A stretch of DNA of 64,000 nucleotides from Ectothiorhodospiraceae bacterium (GTDB lineage: Bacteria > Pseudomonadota > Gammaproteobacteria > HK1), in NCBI GenBank assembly GCA_024234875.1, contig JACKNM010000015.1, forward strand, positions 100,694 to 164,693, in the 5' to 3' direction. The notes under the pieces were generated by a model. The model was not told the DNA's origin and made no database searches. It was given only the letters and a program-made list of their open reading frames with translations. This document shows, one piece after another, positions 54,381 through 62,853 of this stretch. The position numbers and the translations under genes were made by a program. Numbering within the stretch: position 1 is the first letter of the stretch; every line of letters starts with the position of its first letter.

Positions 54381-56000
54381 ATGCGCGTACGCCACTGTGT
54401 CGGGTTCCCTCCACCGTATCGCACTCGTTCGCCCTTTTCGGCGCCGCCTCGGTTCGCGGCATGGCCCGCTGCGGTGGTGGCCGTGGCCGGCATCGGGCTC
54501 GTGCTCGGCGTGCTCTTCAGCTCGCGAGTGCTCGCCTCCGCCGACTCGCTCGCACTCGTCGAGCAGGGCGCCCGCGCCATGGAAGCGCGCGAGTTCGAGA
54601 CCGCGCTGCAGCATTTCGATTCGGCCACGAGAACCGATCCCGGCGACGCTCAGGCGCACTTCTTCGCCGGCGCCGCGCTGAACCGGCTGGGGCGGTCGGC
54701 CGAGGCGCTCGCGCGATTCGAGCGCGTTCTGTTGCTTTCTCGGCTCACTGGCCTCGCCGCGCCGCATCCGGAGCTCGACTTCGAACGCGGTTTCGCGCTG
54801 GTGCGCGAGCAGCGCCATGCCGAGGCGCTGGCTGTCCTCGAGCGGTACGAGCGCGATCATCCAGGTCGGGGGCAGACCGCGGAGCTGACGGGGCGCGCCC
54901 TGATCGGGCTCGGGCGGTACGACGAAGCGGGCGTGTTGCTCGAGCGTGCGATCGAGCGCGACCCGGCGCTCGCGCCGACGGTGCAGCTCGCAAGGGCCGC
55001 GATCGCGAGCGCCCGTGGCGACGTCGCGTTGGCGACGCGGGCGCTCGCCGAGATGCCGCGGTCGGGCCCTGTCGGCCGCCACGTCGAGGACGCGATGGCC
55101 CGCGCGCCGCGCACGGACAGCTTGCGGCGTGGCGGCGCGGCGAGTGTCGCGGTGGGGCGCAACTCCGACGCGATCACCATCCTCGGAGACGAGCGCGTGG
55201 GCGTTTCCGGCAGGCAGGCTTCTGATGGTTTCGTTCGCGCTGGTCTGAGTGGCTATCTCGCCTGGCGACCGCAGCGTTGGTCCGTCGTCGCCTCCGCGTC
55301 GCTACAGACCGACGACTACTTCGACGCCAGCCAGATCGATCAAATCGACCTCGGTGGCAGTGTGTCGGTGGACCGTCTCGTCGGCGATCGCTACTCGATC
55401 GGCATGTCTCTGAGCGACCGCCACACCTGGGTGGACGGCTCGCGCTACCTGGACCAGCTCAGCATCGGACCACAGGTTGGGGTGCGTCTGGGAGAGAGCG
55501 TCGCGCTCGCGTTCGAGTACCGGCATCGGCGCGACGCATACCGCGACACCCCGGTCCTGCCGCAACTCGACCGCGATGCGAGCGTCCACCAACTGGGGCC
55601 GAGGCTCGATTTCCGGTTGAACGCGGGCAAGCTCCGGTTACAGCTCGGCTCGTCCTACGCGGCCATCGACGCCGACGGCGACGACTTCGACGCCGGTGCC
55701 CTCGGCGTGAACGTCCTGGTCAGCAACGAGTTCACCTCGCGACTTCGCGGGCGGATCTATCTCTCGGCCGAGCACCGTAGATTCTCCGATCCCAACAGTC
55801 TCACCGGCCTCTCCAGCAAGCGCCGTGACCGAACCTATTACGTTCAGGCCTACGCGCAGTACGCGCTCGCCCCGGCGCTGGGTCTCCCGGGTGAGACGAG
55901 CGTGTTCGCTCAGATCGACCGGAGTCGTCGCGTCTCCAACATCGACTTCTACGACTACGACCAGACCCTGTTCACGATGGGACTGCTGGTGGAGTTCTGA
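54381..56000 (+). CDS. TPR plus C-terminal beta-barrel outer-membrane protein (Slam/DUF560-like)
   Basis: The 539-residue protein has an N-terminal signal or anchor (PAAVVAVAGIGLVLGVLF), TPR repeats (about residues 57-245: FETALQHFDSATRTDPGDAQ, EALAVLERYERDHPG, DEAGVLLERAIERDP), and a C-terminal half with alternating beta strands and many aromatic residues, ending in Phe (MGLLVEF), as outer-membrane barrels do. SNIDFYDYDQTLF near the end resembles Slam/DUF560 barrels. Those proteins move cargo to the cell surface (type XI secretion). ATG 54381 has GGAG upstream. The next gene, a large exported protein, is a candidate cargo. Assignment to DUF560 is by eye. Confidence 0.7.
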   Translation: MRVRHCVGFPPPYRTRSPFSAPPRFAAWPAAVVAVAGIGLVLGVLFSSRVLASADSLALVEQGARAMEAREFETALQHFDSATRTDPGDAQAHFFAGAALNRLGRSAEALARFERVLLLSRLTGLAAPHPELDFERGFALVREQRHAEALAVLERYERDHPGRGQTAELTGRALIGLGRYDEAGVLLERAIERDPALAPTVQLARAAIASARGDVALATRALAEMPRSGPVGRHVEDAMARAPRTDSLRRGGAASVAVGRNSDAITILGDERVGVSGRQASDGFVRAGLSGYLAWRPQRWSVVASASLQTDDYFDASQIDQIDLGGSVSVDRLVGDRYSIGMSLSDRHTWVDGSRYLDQLSIGPQVGVRLGESVALAFEYRHRRDAYRDTPVLPQLDRDASVHQLGPRLDFRLNAGKLRLQLGSSYAAIDADGDDFDAGALGVNVLVSNEFTSRLRGRIYLSAEHRRFSDPNSLTGLSSKRRDRTYYVQAYAQYALAPALGLPGETSVFAQIDRSRRVSNIDFYDYDQTLFTMGLLVEF

Positions 56001-56118
56001 TCGAGCGGAGGTGGTGCGCGGGCGTCACCCGCGCCGTCGCTGGCGCCTTGTCGCCGCGCCGGAGCCGACCGCCGGGGGCGCCCGCGCAGCGGGTGCGTGC
56101 GACGAGGAGTGACTGCCG

Positions 56119-59100
56119 ATGGTGCCTGTCCCGCAACGTCTCGATGGTCGCCGCGACTGCCGACGGACGAGTCACGGGGGGTGGTCGACGCTGGCCGGGC
56201 TATTGGTGACGGCGTCGGGTCTGCTCGGGGCGCTCACGCCGCACCCCGCGCTGGCCCAGGTCGGCTGCCAGCATCTCGGCAACACCGTGCAGTGCCCGGC
56301 CGGCGTCAGCGACGGCGCGTTCAGCCTGAACTTCGTGAACGGCGGGCTGAGCATCCTCTGGTCGGACAACGCGATCACCTTGACGGCCGGTTGTTGCGAC
56401 CTGTTCCTTCCTCCCGTGCTCGATCGCCCGATCGGCGGGGTGCCCGAGCTTGCCAACCGCGACGTGCCGCTGTTGCCGCTCGCGCCAGCCGGAGCCGAAT
56501 CGCCGGCCGACGGGCTCCTCGGCCCCATCGGGTCCGGTGCGTTCCTGGTGGTGCCCTACGACGGCACGTTCACCAACCACCCCGCGGCGAACGGCCCGAT
56601 CGACTTCTCGCAGGGGCCGTACACGCTCGCCTGCTTCGATGGTGGCGCGGGAGGTCGTTGCGGTTTCGACGGCGACCGTGATGACACGCGCCAGGCCACG
56701 CAACGGACCGCCGAGGCAGAGCGCCTCGAGCAGGCCACCAACGCGGTGGCCGCGGCCGAGCGCGAGCGCGACCGCCAGCTGGCCGCGATACAGACGCAAC
56801 TCGCGGAGGCGGAGCACCGCCTCGCCTACCACGAGGGCCAGCTGGCGATCTTCGAGGCGAATCTCGCGTCGCATCGCAGGGACGAGAGCGTGCTCGAGAC
56901 GGTGAGCGTGTGGCTCGGCGGCGATGCGCGCGCGACCCGGCTCGAGATCCGAATCGCCGCGGCGCGGAGCCTGGTCGAGGAGGCGGCGCGCGACGTCGCA
57001 GCCTATCGCTCGGCGCTGCGCAACACCCTCGCCAATTTCGAGTCGCTGCTGCATCGCCTGCGGCTCGCGGTGATCCTCGCGCAGACCGAGACCCGTGAGC
57101 GCGAGCAAGCGCGCCGTTACCAGACTCTGGTCGAGCTCAACCAGGAGTTCCATACCCGTCGGCTCGGTTTCGTCGCCGGCTACGAGAGCTTCGAGCGGAT
57201 GCTGGCCGACCTCGACACCCAGATCGCGCAGTCGCGTGCGAGCGGTTTCGAGGACGCCGCACGGATCTTCGCCGAGCGTCGCGCCAAGGTCGTCGAGGCG
57301 CTCGAGCTCTGGATGGCGTTCCAGCAGAACTTCATCGCCGCTGCCGGGCTCGATCTGCATCGCGCCTACCAGGTCAACGCGAACGAGGCGGTCGGGCCGC
57401 GCGACTTCCAGCAACTCGTATCCCAGGTGCTGGCCCACGGCGGCACCATCGAAAGCACTCTCGAGCAGGTCGACCAGGCGCGGGTCGACGCCACCGCGCG
57501 CAGCGCCGCCCGCATCGCGGCCGGAGCGCCCGACAACGTCGACCACGCCAACATCTTCGACAACCCGCTCGACGCCGACGCATGGGCCGCGTTCGCAACC
57601 GACTACCGCGAGACATTCCGCGACTACCTGCGCGACCCCGGTCTGTTCTTCAGTCGCTATCTCGCCTATGCGCGCGGTGTGGGTCTCGCGATCAAGGACG
57701 GCGTGCTGGACCTCGTGGTGCTCGGCTGGGAGATCGTCGACACCGGCCTCGAGGCCACCCAGCGCGCTTACAACGTCTACACCGGGGACAGCCTGAACAT
57801 CGTCGGCGACGAGAACCTCGCGACCCTGGAGCGGGTGGGGAGTGCCGCGAGCGAGCTGGACAGCGAGGCCATCTATGTCGGTACGCAGAGCTTCCTCGGC
57901 TGGTTGGACCGGCGCTATGCACGTGCCGCGGCGACCGGGGAGAGGGGCCTCGAGTCCGTGCTCCAGGACACCGGATACGTGGTCACCACCGTCCTCGGTG
58001 GCGAGGAGATCGCCTTCAGAGCGGTCGCCGCCGGAGCACGCGGGGTGCGCATCGTACGCCTTGGTCGCGTGGTCAATCGGACCGGGGACGGCGTTACCGT
58101 CGCGCGCGCGGCGGAGAACGTGGCCGAGGCCACCGTCGATGCGAGCCGTGCCGCCCGCGCCGGAAACGCGGCCGAGGAGGGGGTGGGTGCGGCCGCGGTC
58201 GCGGGACGGGCGAACGCCGCGTCGCCACCGCTTCGAGTGCCGGACATCGATCCACGCCGCGTGGGGATGACCGAGCTACCTGACGGGCGGGTGCTGCTCG
58301 AGGCGGACGGCCACCGGCTGCTGCTGACGCCGCGGGAGCTCCTCGGCGAGGGGTCGACGTCCATCGTCTACTCCAATCCCGACTTCCCCGACGTGGTGAT
58401 CAAGATCACCAAGCCCGGCAGCGGGTCCGCGCTCGACGATTTCGGTTACAACGTCATCAAGACCCTGGACTCGACCAAGGTCGAGATCCCGACCATTCAT
58501 CGGCGCATGAACGTGGATGCGCCTGGCTCGGGGTTCGACGGCGGCGTGGTCACCATCGTCGAGCGCGGGCCGACCGGGTTCAAGGACAGCCCCTTTCGCG
58601 CCGCCGACGAGGTGCTCACCGACGGTCAGCGCGCTGCATACGAGGCTGGCATCCGCGAGCTGAACGACAACGGCTACGTCCTGCTCGACAACCACCACGG
58701 CAACTGGGACTTGCGCCCGCTCGATCCGAGCAATCCGAATGCCGACCGGTGGGTACTGGTGGTGATCGACCCCGGTGGTCTGGTGCCGGTGAAGAACCTC
58801 GACCCGGGCTCGGCCACCGCCTTGCAACGCGCCATCGACGCGCCCCCGCCGGAGCTACTGGCCAGGATTGGGGATCTACAGTGGGTGGTCAACAACCGTG
58901 GCCTGGAGCAGTTCAAGGGGCGTGGGGTGTTCCACGAGTATCTCGCCGAGAACTTCGACGGCGTGGTCGACTGGGTCAGCTACAACGCAGCGACGGGCGG
59001 GGAGTTCAGCACCCTCGGCAGGGGCTGGTCGGACAACTTCGGCGCGGTGGCACCCGACGGCTGGATTCCGTTCAATCCGCGCAACGGTATCGCCTATCCC

Positions 59101-59550
59101 CAACTCGGCTCGCCCGCTCCCGTGGCACCTGCCGGCCTCGCTTCCGCGGCCACCCCGAGTGGCGCTGGTCTGGGGTCGCTCGATGAGGCGATGCACCTCG
59201 ATGACCCGGACATCGGCGCGATGAGCGACCAGGAGTTCGCCAACTACCTCCACCGCACCGATCCCGCCTACTGGACGCCGGAGCGGATCGCCGAGTACAT
59301 CGACGCGACCCCGGAGCCAATCCGCTTCGCCGACGATGCGCCGAGCACCGCCTCCGCTACCACGCCCACCGCTTCCACGAGCGCAGCGCTCGGGCGTGCC
59401 GCGGCGCGGTCCGGCCTCCGCGCCACGCGGCGCGCTGGAGAGCGGGAGGACCGTTCCGGTTCCGGGCCGATCGCGGGCCTGGGCGGCGCGGTCGTGGATG
59501 CCGATGCCCGCGCCGCCGGGGTGCCCTCGGTGATGTCATCGGGAAGATAA
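56119..59550 (+). CDS. Large exported protein with coiled coil and kinase-like C-terminal region
   Basis: The 1143-residue protein has a signal peptide (LAGLLVTASGLLGALTPHPA, then LA). Next come a cysteine-containing domain (about 47-190, CCDLF, ACFDGG, RCGF), a long helical coiled-coil region (about 195-440) and an Ala-rich helical region to about 700 (LEATQRAYNVYTGDS, VLQDTGYVVTTVLGG). Residues 741-890 look like a protein-kinase fold: glycine loop LLGEGSTSIVY (741-751), VVIKI with Lys762, Asp857-x4-Asn862 within LLDNHHGNWDLRP, and IDPGG with Asp884 in the DFG position. The last 150 residues are low-complexity. It is 118 bp after the TPR-barrel gene, and GAGGAG precedes ATG 56119. I do not recognise the whole family; export and kinase fold are predictions. 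Confidence 0.7.
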   Translation: MVPVPQRLDGRRDCRRTSHGGWSTLAGLLVTASGLLGALTPHPALAQVGCQHLGNTVQCPAGVSDGAFSLNFVNGGLSILWSDNAITLTAGCCDLFLPPVLDRPIGGVPELANRDVPLLPLAPAGAESPADGLLGPIGSGAFLVVPYDGTFTNHPAANGPIDFSQGPYTLACFDGGAGGRCGFDGDRDDTRQATQRTAEAERLEQATNAVAAAERERDRQLAAIQTQLAEAEHRLAYHEGQLAIFEANLASHRRDESVLETVSVWLGGDARATRLEIRIAAARSLVEEAARDVAAYRSALRNTLANFESLLHRLRLAVILAQTETREREQARRYQTLVELNQEFHTRRLGFVAGYESFERMLADLDTQIAQSRASGFEDAARIFAERRAKVVEALELWMAFQQNFIAAAGLDLHRAYQVNANEAVGPRDFQQLVSQVLAHGGTIESTLEQVDQARVDATARSAARIAAGAPDNVDHANIFDNPLDADAWAAFATDYRETFRDYLRDPGLFFSRYLAYARGVGLAIKDGVLDLVVLGWEIVDTGLEATQRAYNVYTGDSLNIVGDENLATLERVGSAASELDSEAIYVGTQSFLGWLDRRYARAAATGERGLESVLQDTGYVVTTVLGGEEIAFRAVAAGARGVRIVRLGRVVNRTGDGVTVARAAENVAEATVDASRAARAGNAAEEGVGAAAVAGRANAASPPLRVPDIDPRRVGMTELPDGRVLLEADGHRLLLTPRELLGEGSTSIVYSNPDFPDVVIKITKPGSGSALDDFGYNVIKTLDSTKVEIPTIHRRMNVDAPGSGFDGGVVTIVERGPTGFKDSPFRAADEVLTDGQRAAYEAGIRELNDNGYVLLDNHHGNWDLRPLDPSNPNADRWVLVVIDPGGLVPVKNLDPGSATALQRAIDAPPPELLARIGDLQWVVNNRGLEQFKGRGVFHEYLAENFDGVVDWVSYNAATGGEFSTLGRGWSDNFGAVAPDGWIPFNPRNGIAYPQLGSPAPVAPAGLASAATPSGAGLGSLDEAMHLDDPDIGAMSDQEFANYLHRTDPAYWTPERIAEYIDATPEPIRFADDAPSTASATTPTASTSAALGRAAARSGLRATRRAGEREDRSGSGPIAGLGGAVVDADARAAGVPSVMSSGR

Positions 59551-59667
59551 CGTCGCCTGCGCGCGCCTACCCGCCCCCTACGCTGCTTACGCTCGTCGTG
59601 GCACGAGGGCGGCGGAGCGCTCGCAGGAGCGTCGGCTGGCATGGCCTCACGGTTTCCGAGGCCTTTT

Positions 59668-59754
59668 GGGGTCGGACCAACCTATCTCACTGATCTGTGT
59701 CGGTTTTGTGTAGGCGGCGAGTCGTGGCGAGGCCTGTCTTGCTCGCGCCGCCCG
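59668..59754. repeat. Dispersed repeat, copy 3
   Basis: It begins GGGGTCGGACCAACCTATCT (59668-59687) and continues with a looser match to copy 1, sharing GTGTAGGCGGCGAG and GTGGCGAG. It lies between the large exported protein and the VapBC relic. Confidence 0.65.
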
Positions 59755-60059
59755 TCACCGAATCTGTCGAATCTCGAGCCCAAGCTCGAGTCGGCTCCAC
59801 TCGCGGTCCGCGGTGAGCACCTGAGCTGCCCGCTCCATCGCCAGCGCGAGGCACGCGGGATGGCTCGGCTCGACGCTCCGCGATCAACTCTTCGGCGAGG
59901 CTCGCCTCGCGGGGAATGTGAGCGAACCGGGCCTGTAGACGGCGGACGAGGGCCTCGCGCCGCTCGATGACGATGCTGTCGCCGTCCTGGCGGACCACCA
60001 AGCCGGCCGCCGCGTTTCAGATCCAACGCCTTGCGCAGGTGGGCTGGAATCATGTGCAT
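59755..60059 (-). pseudogene. Decayed AbrB/VapB-VapC toxin-antitoxin relic
   Basis: On the minus strand MHMIPAHLRKALDLKRGGRL reads as an AbrB-type antitoxin start; a one-base shift near 60000 leads to VVRQDGDSIVIERREALVRR and LAEELIAERRAEP, its remainder. This then joins, in yet another frame, HPACLALAMERAAQVLTADR and EWSRLELGLEIRQIR with a TGA, which is the C-terminal end of a VapC toxin. The antitoxin end and most of the toxin are deleted, so the module is dead. Confidence 0.75.
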
Positions 60060-60090
60060 TCCGGGCCTGTGATGCGCCCCGCCGAACCGG

Positions 60091-60521
60091 TCAGATGGAT
60101 ACCAGGTTCTTCTGGCCAGCGCCCGTCACCGCCGCCAGCGGAACCGACCGGTCGAGGGTAATCAGCCTTCCCCCCGGTGCACCGCGAGGGCCAGTAGACA
60201 AACGTCGGTCGGCTGGCGGGAGCCGAGGATGTGCCACCAGTCCACGCATCCGCTGTCGAGCAGGCTCAGATCGTCCGCCCAGAAGGTGTGCCACCGCGTC
60301 GCAGCCGCTTCCGCGAGGCGGGCGGCGATGGTGGCAGGTGGCTGCGAGCCTGGATAGGCCGGCTGGGACAGGATGCGGATGCACCCGTTCTGGGTCAGCG
60401 GGCACGATGCCCAACCCTGCTCGATGTTGGCCTCCAGCCAGGCGCGGGCACTTGCGTGATGAACGTGTGCCGCATCCAGCAGCGCGATCAGCACGTTCAC
60501 GTCGAGCAGCGCCGGCATCAA
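60091..60521 (-). pseudogene. VapC-type PIN-domain toxin with a single frameshift
   Basis: The N-terminal part (MMPALLDVNVLIALLDAAHVHH, Asp7 as the first acidic ligand) is a PIN-domain ribonuclease. The frame ends at DVCLLALAVHRGEG, where a run of six G (C at 60170-60175 on the plus strand) is one short; restoring a seventh would continue as GRLITLDRSVPLAAVTGAGQ and reach a natural TGA at 60091. Thus it is nearly intact. It overlaps the vapB stop by ATGA. It could be a real inactivation, a slippage site or an assembly error. Confidence 0.8.
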
Positions 60522-60763
60522 ATGCCTTCCTCCGCTCGCAAGCGCTCCACGGTCTCATCGCTGACCAGTCGCCTCCCCGCCCGGAGCGGGCGGAAGCCGA
60601 AGAAGGACTTCGGCTCGGGCGCCTCCGGCATCTCCGCATCAGCCTGCGTCAATGCGCGCTTGGCGAGCTCCGAGATGACCGCACCCGCGGTGGTGCGCCG
60701 GCGCCGAGCGATTTCCTTCGCCGCGTTCAGGACTTCATCGTCGATATCGAGGGTCGTGCGCAT
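60518..60763 (-). CDS. VapB-type ribbon-helix-helix antitoxin
   Basis: The 81-residue protein begins MRTTLDIDDEVLNAAKEIAR, a type II antitoxin with an RHH-like start, then GAVISELAKRAL and a C-terminal toxin-neutralising tail (FFGFRPLRAGRRLVSDETVE). It normally represses its own promoter and neutralises the adjacent PIN toxin. The stop overlaps the vapC start. Confidence 0.85.
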   Translation of the reverse strand: MRTTLDIDDEVLNAAKEIARRRRTTAGAVISELAKRALTQADAEMPEAPEPKSFFGFRPLRAGRRLVSDETVERLRAEEGI

Positions 60764-61050
60764 CCCGTAGACCTGCCGGAGCGTGTGATGCGGTGACGCT
60801 ATGGCATCAGATGTCCGCCAGCAAGACGCTCTCGAACGCCGTTGACATTCGGTGGTTGCAGACGTGCAGCGCGCAGCGCGGCCGCCCTGCGAGCCGAACC
60901 CCTCGATCGGTGGCTCAGCCGGTCCGAGAACCTACGCAACACCGATCAGGATTCCCCGACTCCTCCCCGGCACCGCCCGGTACAACGCCGCACCGGACGT
61001 GACGGCCCGGGAGGCCGCGCGCGAGACCCGGCCGACCGAGGAGAGCGGAG

Positions 61051-61356
61051 ATGGAATCGACTGGCGCGCCGACGACGGCCGAGCTGCTGATTCGGCAGTT
61101 CGCACCGGCTGTCCTGCTCACCCTGAAGCAGGTGAGCCTGGTGACCGGTCAGGCCGAGCAGACGCTTCGCAACCTCATCAGCCAGGGTCGGACGACGCTT
61201 CCGACGCGAAAGGTCGGCGGCAAGCGGGTCGTCCACGTGCTCGACCTGGCGGCGTGGCTGGACGCGCAGCCGGTGGCGGCGGTCGAGCCGCCTCATCCGC
61301 CGGTCCGTCGTCGGCCCGGGCGACCGACGAAGCTCGAGCAGCGCCGGGGCCGATAA
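61051..61356 (+). CDS. Excisionase-like helix-turn-helix protein
   Basis: The 101-residue protein carries a MerR/excisionase-type DNA-binding motif: LTLKQVSLVTGQAEQTLRNL, ISQGRTTLPTRKVGGKR and VVHVLDLAAWLDAQ. Its basic C-terminus (RRRPGRPTKLEQRRGR) should contact DNA. GAGGAGAGCGGAG precedes ATG 61051. It is the first gene of a rightward five-gene module ending in a tyrosine recombinase, so a recombination-directionality or regulatory role is likely. Confidence 0.72.
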   Translation: MESTGAPTTAELLIRQFAPAVLLTLKQVSLVTGQAEQTLRNLISQGRTTLPTRKVGGKRVVHVLDLAAWLDAQPVAAVEPPHPPVRRRPGRPTKLEQRRGR

Positions 61357-61359
61357 CCG

Positions 61360-62349
61360 ATGGCGGGCATCGTCCGGGTCAAGCATCGACGCGCACCGTA
61401 CGTGGTCATCGACCGGCGGGCGCTCGAGGACCCGCGGCTCGGCTGGGCCGCGCGCGGCCTGCTCGGCTACCTGCTCGCCAAGCCGGACGACTGGCAGCTC
61501 CGGGTCAGCGACCTGTGCCGTCGGGGCGACCTCGGGCGTGACGGGGTGCATCGGCTGCTGAAGCAGCTCCAGGGCGCCGGCTATCTCCAGCGCGAGCAGG
61601 TTCGCGATGCACGCGGCCGCGTCGTCGGGGTCGACTACACCGTGGTCGAGGTGCCGACGACGGCCGCGCCGGCCCGGCCAGGTCCGTCATTTCCGGATCC
61701 GGCCGAGCCGTCTCCGGCCACCCCGAAGCCGGTCGCGCCGGCCTCGGCGCCACCGGCTTCGGCCAGACCGCCACTACCAAGTAACCAGATCACCAAGGAT
61801 CCAGTAGACCGAGTAACCACCACCACCGAACCGGAGGCGTGCGCGGATTCGCACCGTCCGATGGATCGCCCAGGTGGTCGTGGACCTCTTGTCGATCGTG
61901 AAGGCGCCGAGCCTGCCGCAGCGCAGGGCCCCGCGCCGTGCCGCCCCGGGGCGTCGCCCGAGTCCCGCACGCTCCACCACCCGACTGGCTTCTCCGGCGC
62001 GGAGCGCGCCGAGGCCGAGCGCAAGCTCGCAGCCGTCGACGTCGAGCTGGCGCAGCGGATCCTCGACGAGCTCGCCGGGAGGCTCGCGGCCGGTCGCATC
62101 CGCGAGACCCCGCTCGGCTACCTGCGGGCGTTGATCGACCGGGCACGCGACGGGCGGTTCACGCCGGAGGCGGGACTCTCGGTTGCCGCAGCCCGCGACC
62201 GGCGCCGGCAGGCGGAGGCGGCGGTCGCGCGCGCCGCGAGCACCGTCGACCTGCCGGCGGTCGATCCCGAGCACCCGATCGCGAAGCGAGTGGCTCGCAT
62301 TCGCGAGCGCATCGCCGCGCGTCGTTCCCCATCGGAGCAGGAGCCATGA
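61360..62349 (+). CDS. Replication-initiator-like winged-helix protein
   Basis: The 329-residue protein starts with YVVIDRRALEDPRLGWAARG, LLGYLLAKPDDWQLRVSDLC and RDGVHRLLKQLQGAGYLQRE, a winged-helix pattern seen in plasmid or phage replication proteins and replisome organisers. The middle is Pro/Ala-rich. A helical C-terminal part (ERAEAERKLAAVDVELAQRI, ETPLGYLRALIDRA) resembles the tails of such proteins. It begins three bases after the previous stop, and its own stop overlaps the next start (ATGA). Confidence 0.7.
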   Translation: MAGIVRVKHRRAPYVVIDRRALEDPRLGWAARGLLGYLLAKPDDWQLRVSDLCRRGDLGRDGVHRLLKQLQGAGYLQREQVRDARGRVVGVDYTVVEVPTTAAPARPGPSFPDPAEPSPATPKPVAPASAPPASARPPLPSNQITKDPVDRVTTTTEPEACADSHRPMDRPGGRGPLVDREGAEPAAAQGPAPCRPGASPESRTLHHPTGFSGAERAEAERKLAAVDVELAQRILDELAGRLAAGRIRETPLGYLRALIDRARDGRFTPEAGLSVAAARDRRRQAEAAVARAASTVDLPAVDPEHPIAKRVARIRERIAARRSPSEQEP

Positions 62350-62612
62350 CCGGGCAGGCCCCAGGTGTCGACGGCTTGCGCCAGCGCGGCGTCGCGGGAC
62401 AGGGCCGGTGGGTTGCGCCACCTCCCCGGACGTCTGGCGCGACGCCGTCACCCGCCGCGCGTCCGGCGCGTCGGGCGGGCGCGGGCGGGCCCGCGCTCCG
62501 TGAGGCTCTCGCCCCACCGAGCGCGGGCCGGTCTGGCGCGCGATCGCGGTCGATCGACGCAGTGGGGTTGGCGCAACGGGCCGACGCATCGGGCAGGTGC
62601 AACGGTCGATGA
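62346..62612 (+). CDS. Small hypothetical protein of the integrase module
   Basis: The 88-residue Arg/Pro/Ala-rich product (MTGQAPGVDGLRQRG..., ending ASGRCNGR) matches no family I know. It is supported only by ATGA overlaps at both ends and by the tight operon. It might not be a folded protein. Confidence 0.4.
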   Translation: MTGQAPGVDGLRQRGVAGQGRWVAPPPRTSGATPSPAARPARRAGAGGPALREALAPPSAGRSGARSRSIDAVGLAQRADASGRCNGR

Positions 62613-62851
62613 GCGAGCCGGGCGACCTCGCGCGCGAGCTCGACGCCACGCGACGGCTCCGTGCCATCGCCCGGCGCCGAGGGCGCGCACGTTCACGCCT
62701 CGACCGACTGCGCGCCGAGATCGAGGCACTGGCGGGCGAGGGCGCCAGTACCCACGACATCGCGCTGTGGCTGCGAAAGTTCCGGCGCATCCGCGTGCAT
62801 CCCACCACCGTCTGGCGGGCGCTGCGGCGCTGGCGCGCCGGGGCCGTCTGA
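62609..62851 (+). CDS. Small basic helix-turn-helix-like protein of the integrase module
   Basis: The 80-residue basic protein has helices with IEALAGEGASTHDIALWLRK and RIRVHPTTVWRALRRWRAGA, which looks like a helix-turn-helix similar to small proteins that sit next to integrases in plasmid- or ICE-like elements. The start overlaps the preceding stop (ATGA), and GTG of the recombinase follows two bases after its stop. Confidence 0.55.
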   Translation: MSEPGDLARELDATRRLRAIARRRGRARSRLDRLRAEIEALAGEGASTHDIALWLRKFRRIRVHPTTVWRALRRWRAGAV

Positions 62852-62853
62852 CC

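Noticed and set aside
56200..57546. 448-codon minus-strand frame opposite the large exported protein
   Set aside because: The plus-strand frame has a signal peptide, coiled coil and catalytic motifs; the antisense frame has none.
60842..60847. TTGACA -35 box before the excisionase-like gene
   Set aside because: The hexamer is perfect, but the base stretch at the right spacing (TGCAGC) is a poor -10, so a promoter is not supported.
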